Shown here: positions 5,345 to 5,398 of the stretch, piece by piece
How positions within the stretch are numbered: the first letter of the stretch is position 1
Layout of the letters: the number at the start of each line of letters is the position of its first letter
Source: Candidatus Cloacimonadota bacterium
GTDB taxonomy: Bacteria; Cloacimonadota; Cloacimonadia; JGIOTU-2
Direction of reading: 5' to 3'
NCBI GenBank assembly: GCA_014384665.1
Contig: JACNFI010000101.1
Location: 1-5,398 of the forward strand
DNA: 5,398 nt
The notes under the pieces: model-generated
What the model was told of the DNA's origin: nothing
Databases searched by the model: none
Seen by the model: the letters and a program-made list of their open reading frames with translations, nothing else
Program-made: the position numbers and the translations under genes

Positions 5345-5398
<54 letters not shown>

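Overview
This window looks like the replication-origin region of an AT-rich, Gram-negative (diderm) bacterium. It carries a complete dnaA flanked on both sides by clusters of DnaA boxes, a tRNA operon upstream of dnaA, and a lipoprotein / outer-membrane beta-barrel gene pair. The barrel family and the DNRLRE-type lipoprotein point to the Bacteroidetes/FCB neighbourhood (Ignavibacteria-, Cloacimonadota- or Marinimicrobia-like). That placement is inference. Unlike typical Bacteroidetes, two of the three genes have good Shine-Dalgarno sites. All recognised genes and tRNAs are on the minus strand.

Layout from right to left, which is the direction of transcription. (1) 5147-5398: tRNA-fMet (cut by the window edge), elongator tRNA-Met and tRNA-Arg(UCU), with a terminator-like hairpin before tRNA-Arg and another after it. 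(2) 4726-5110: the dnaA upstream region, with several DnaA boxes, a possible 49-codon ORF and a spaced inverted repeat. (3) 3397-4725: dnaA, intact in all four domains, with a perfect TTATCCACA box inside its first codons. (4) 3143-3374: a strong oriC candidate made of a 32-nt pure A/T stretch, an in-register run of DnaA-trio-like triplets and eight DnaA-box-like sites, three of them perfect. (5) 2557-3132: no gene. This stretch is a patchwork of diverged, modular hairpin repeats in both orientations, including widespread-looking GCAGAG and ACCACAAA types. (6) 107-2542: a two-gene operon encoding a lipoprotein with two apparent DNRLRE-like modules and a FadL/PorV-like outer-membrane barrel protein. 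(7) 1-106: no gene, but a 7-bp tandem repeat.

How it may work together: DnaA would bind boxes on both sides of its own gene, giving a bipartite origin of the kind known from Bacillus and Helicobacter, and could repress its own expression. Unwinding is predicted at the A/T stretch at 3143-3174. The lipoprotein and barrel are probably co-expressed envelope proteins, and the GCAGAG repeat directly upstream appears to supply the lipoprotein's ribosome binding site. The most unusual material is the repeat patchwork abutting the origin, in which hairpin stems change sequence but keep pairing, and the initiator tRNA, which lacks one of the three canonical G-C anticodon-stem pairs.
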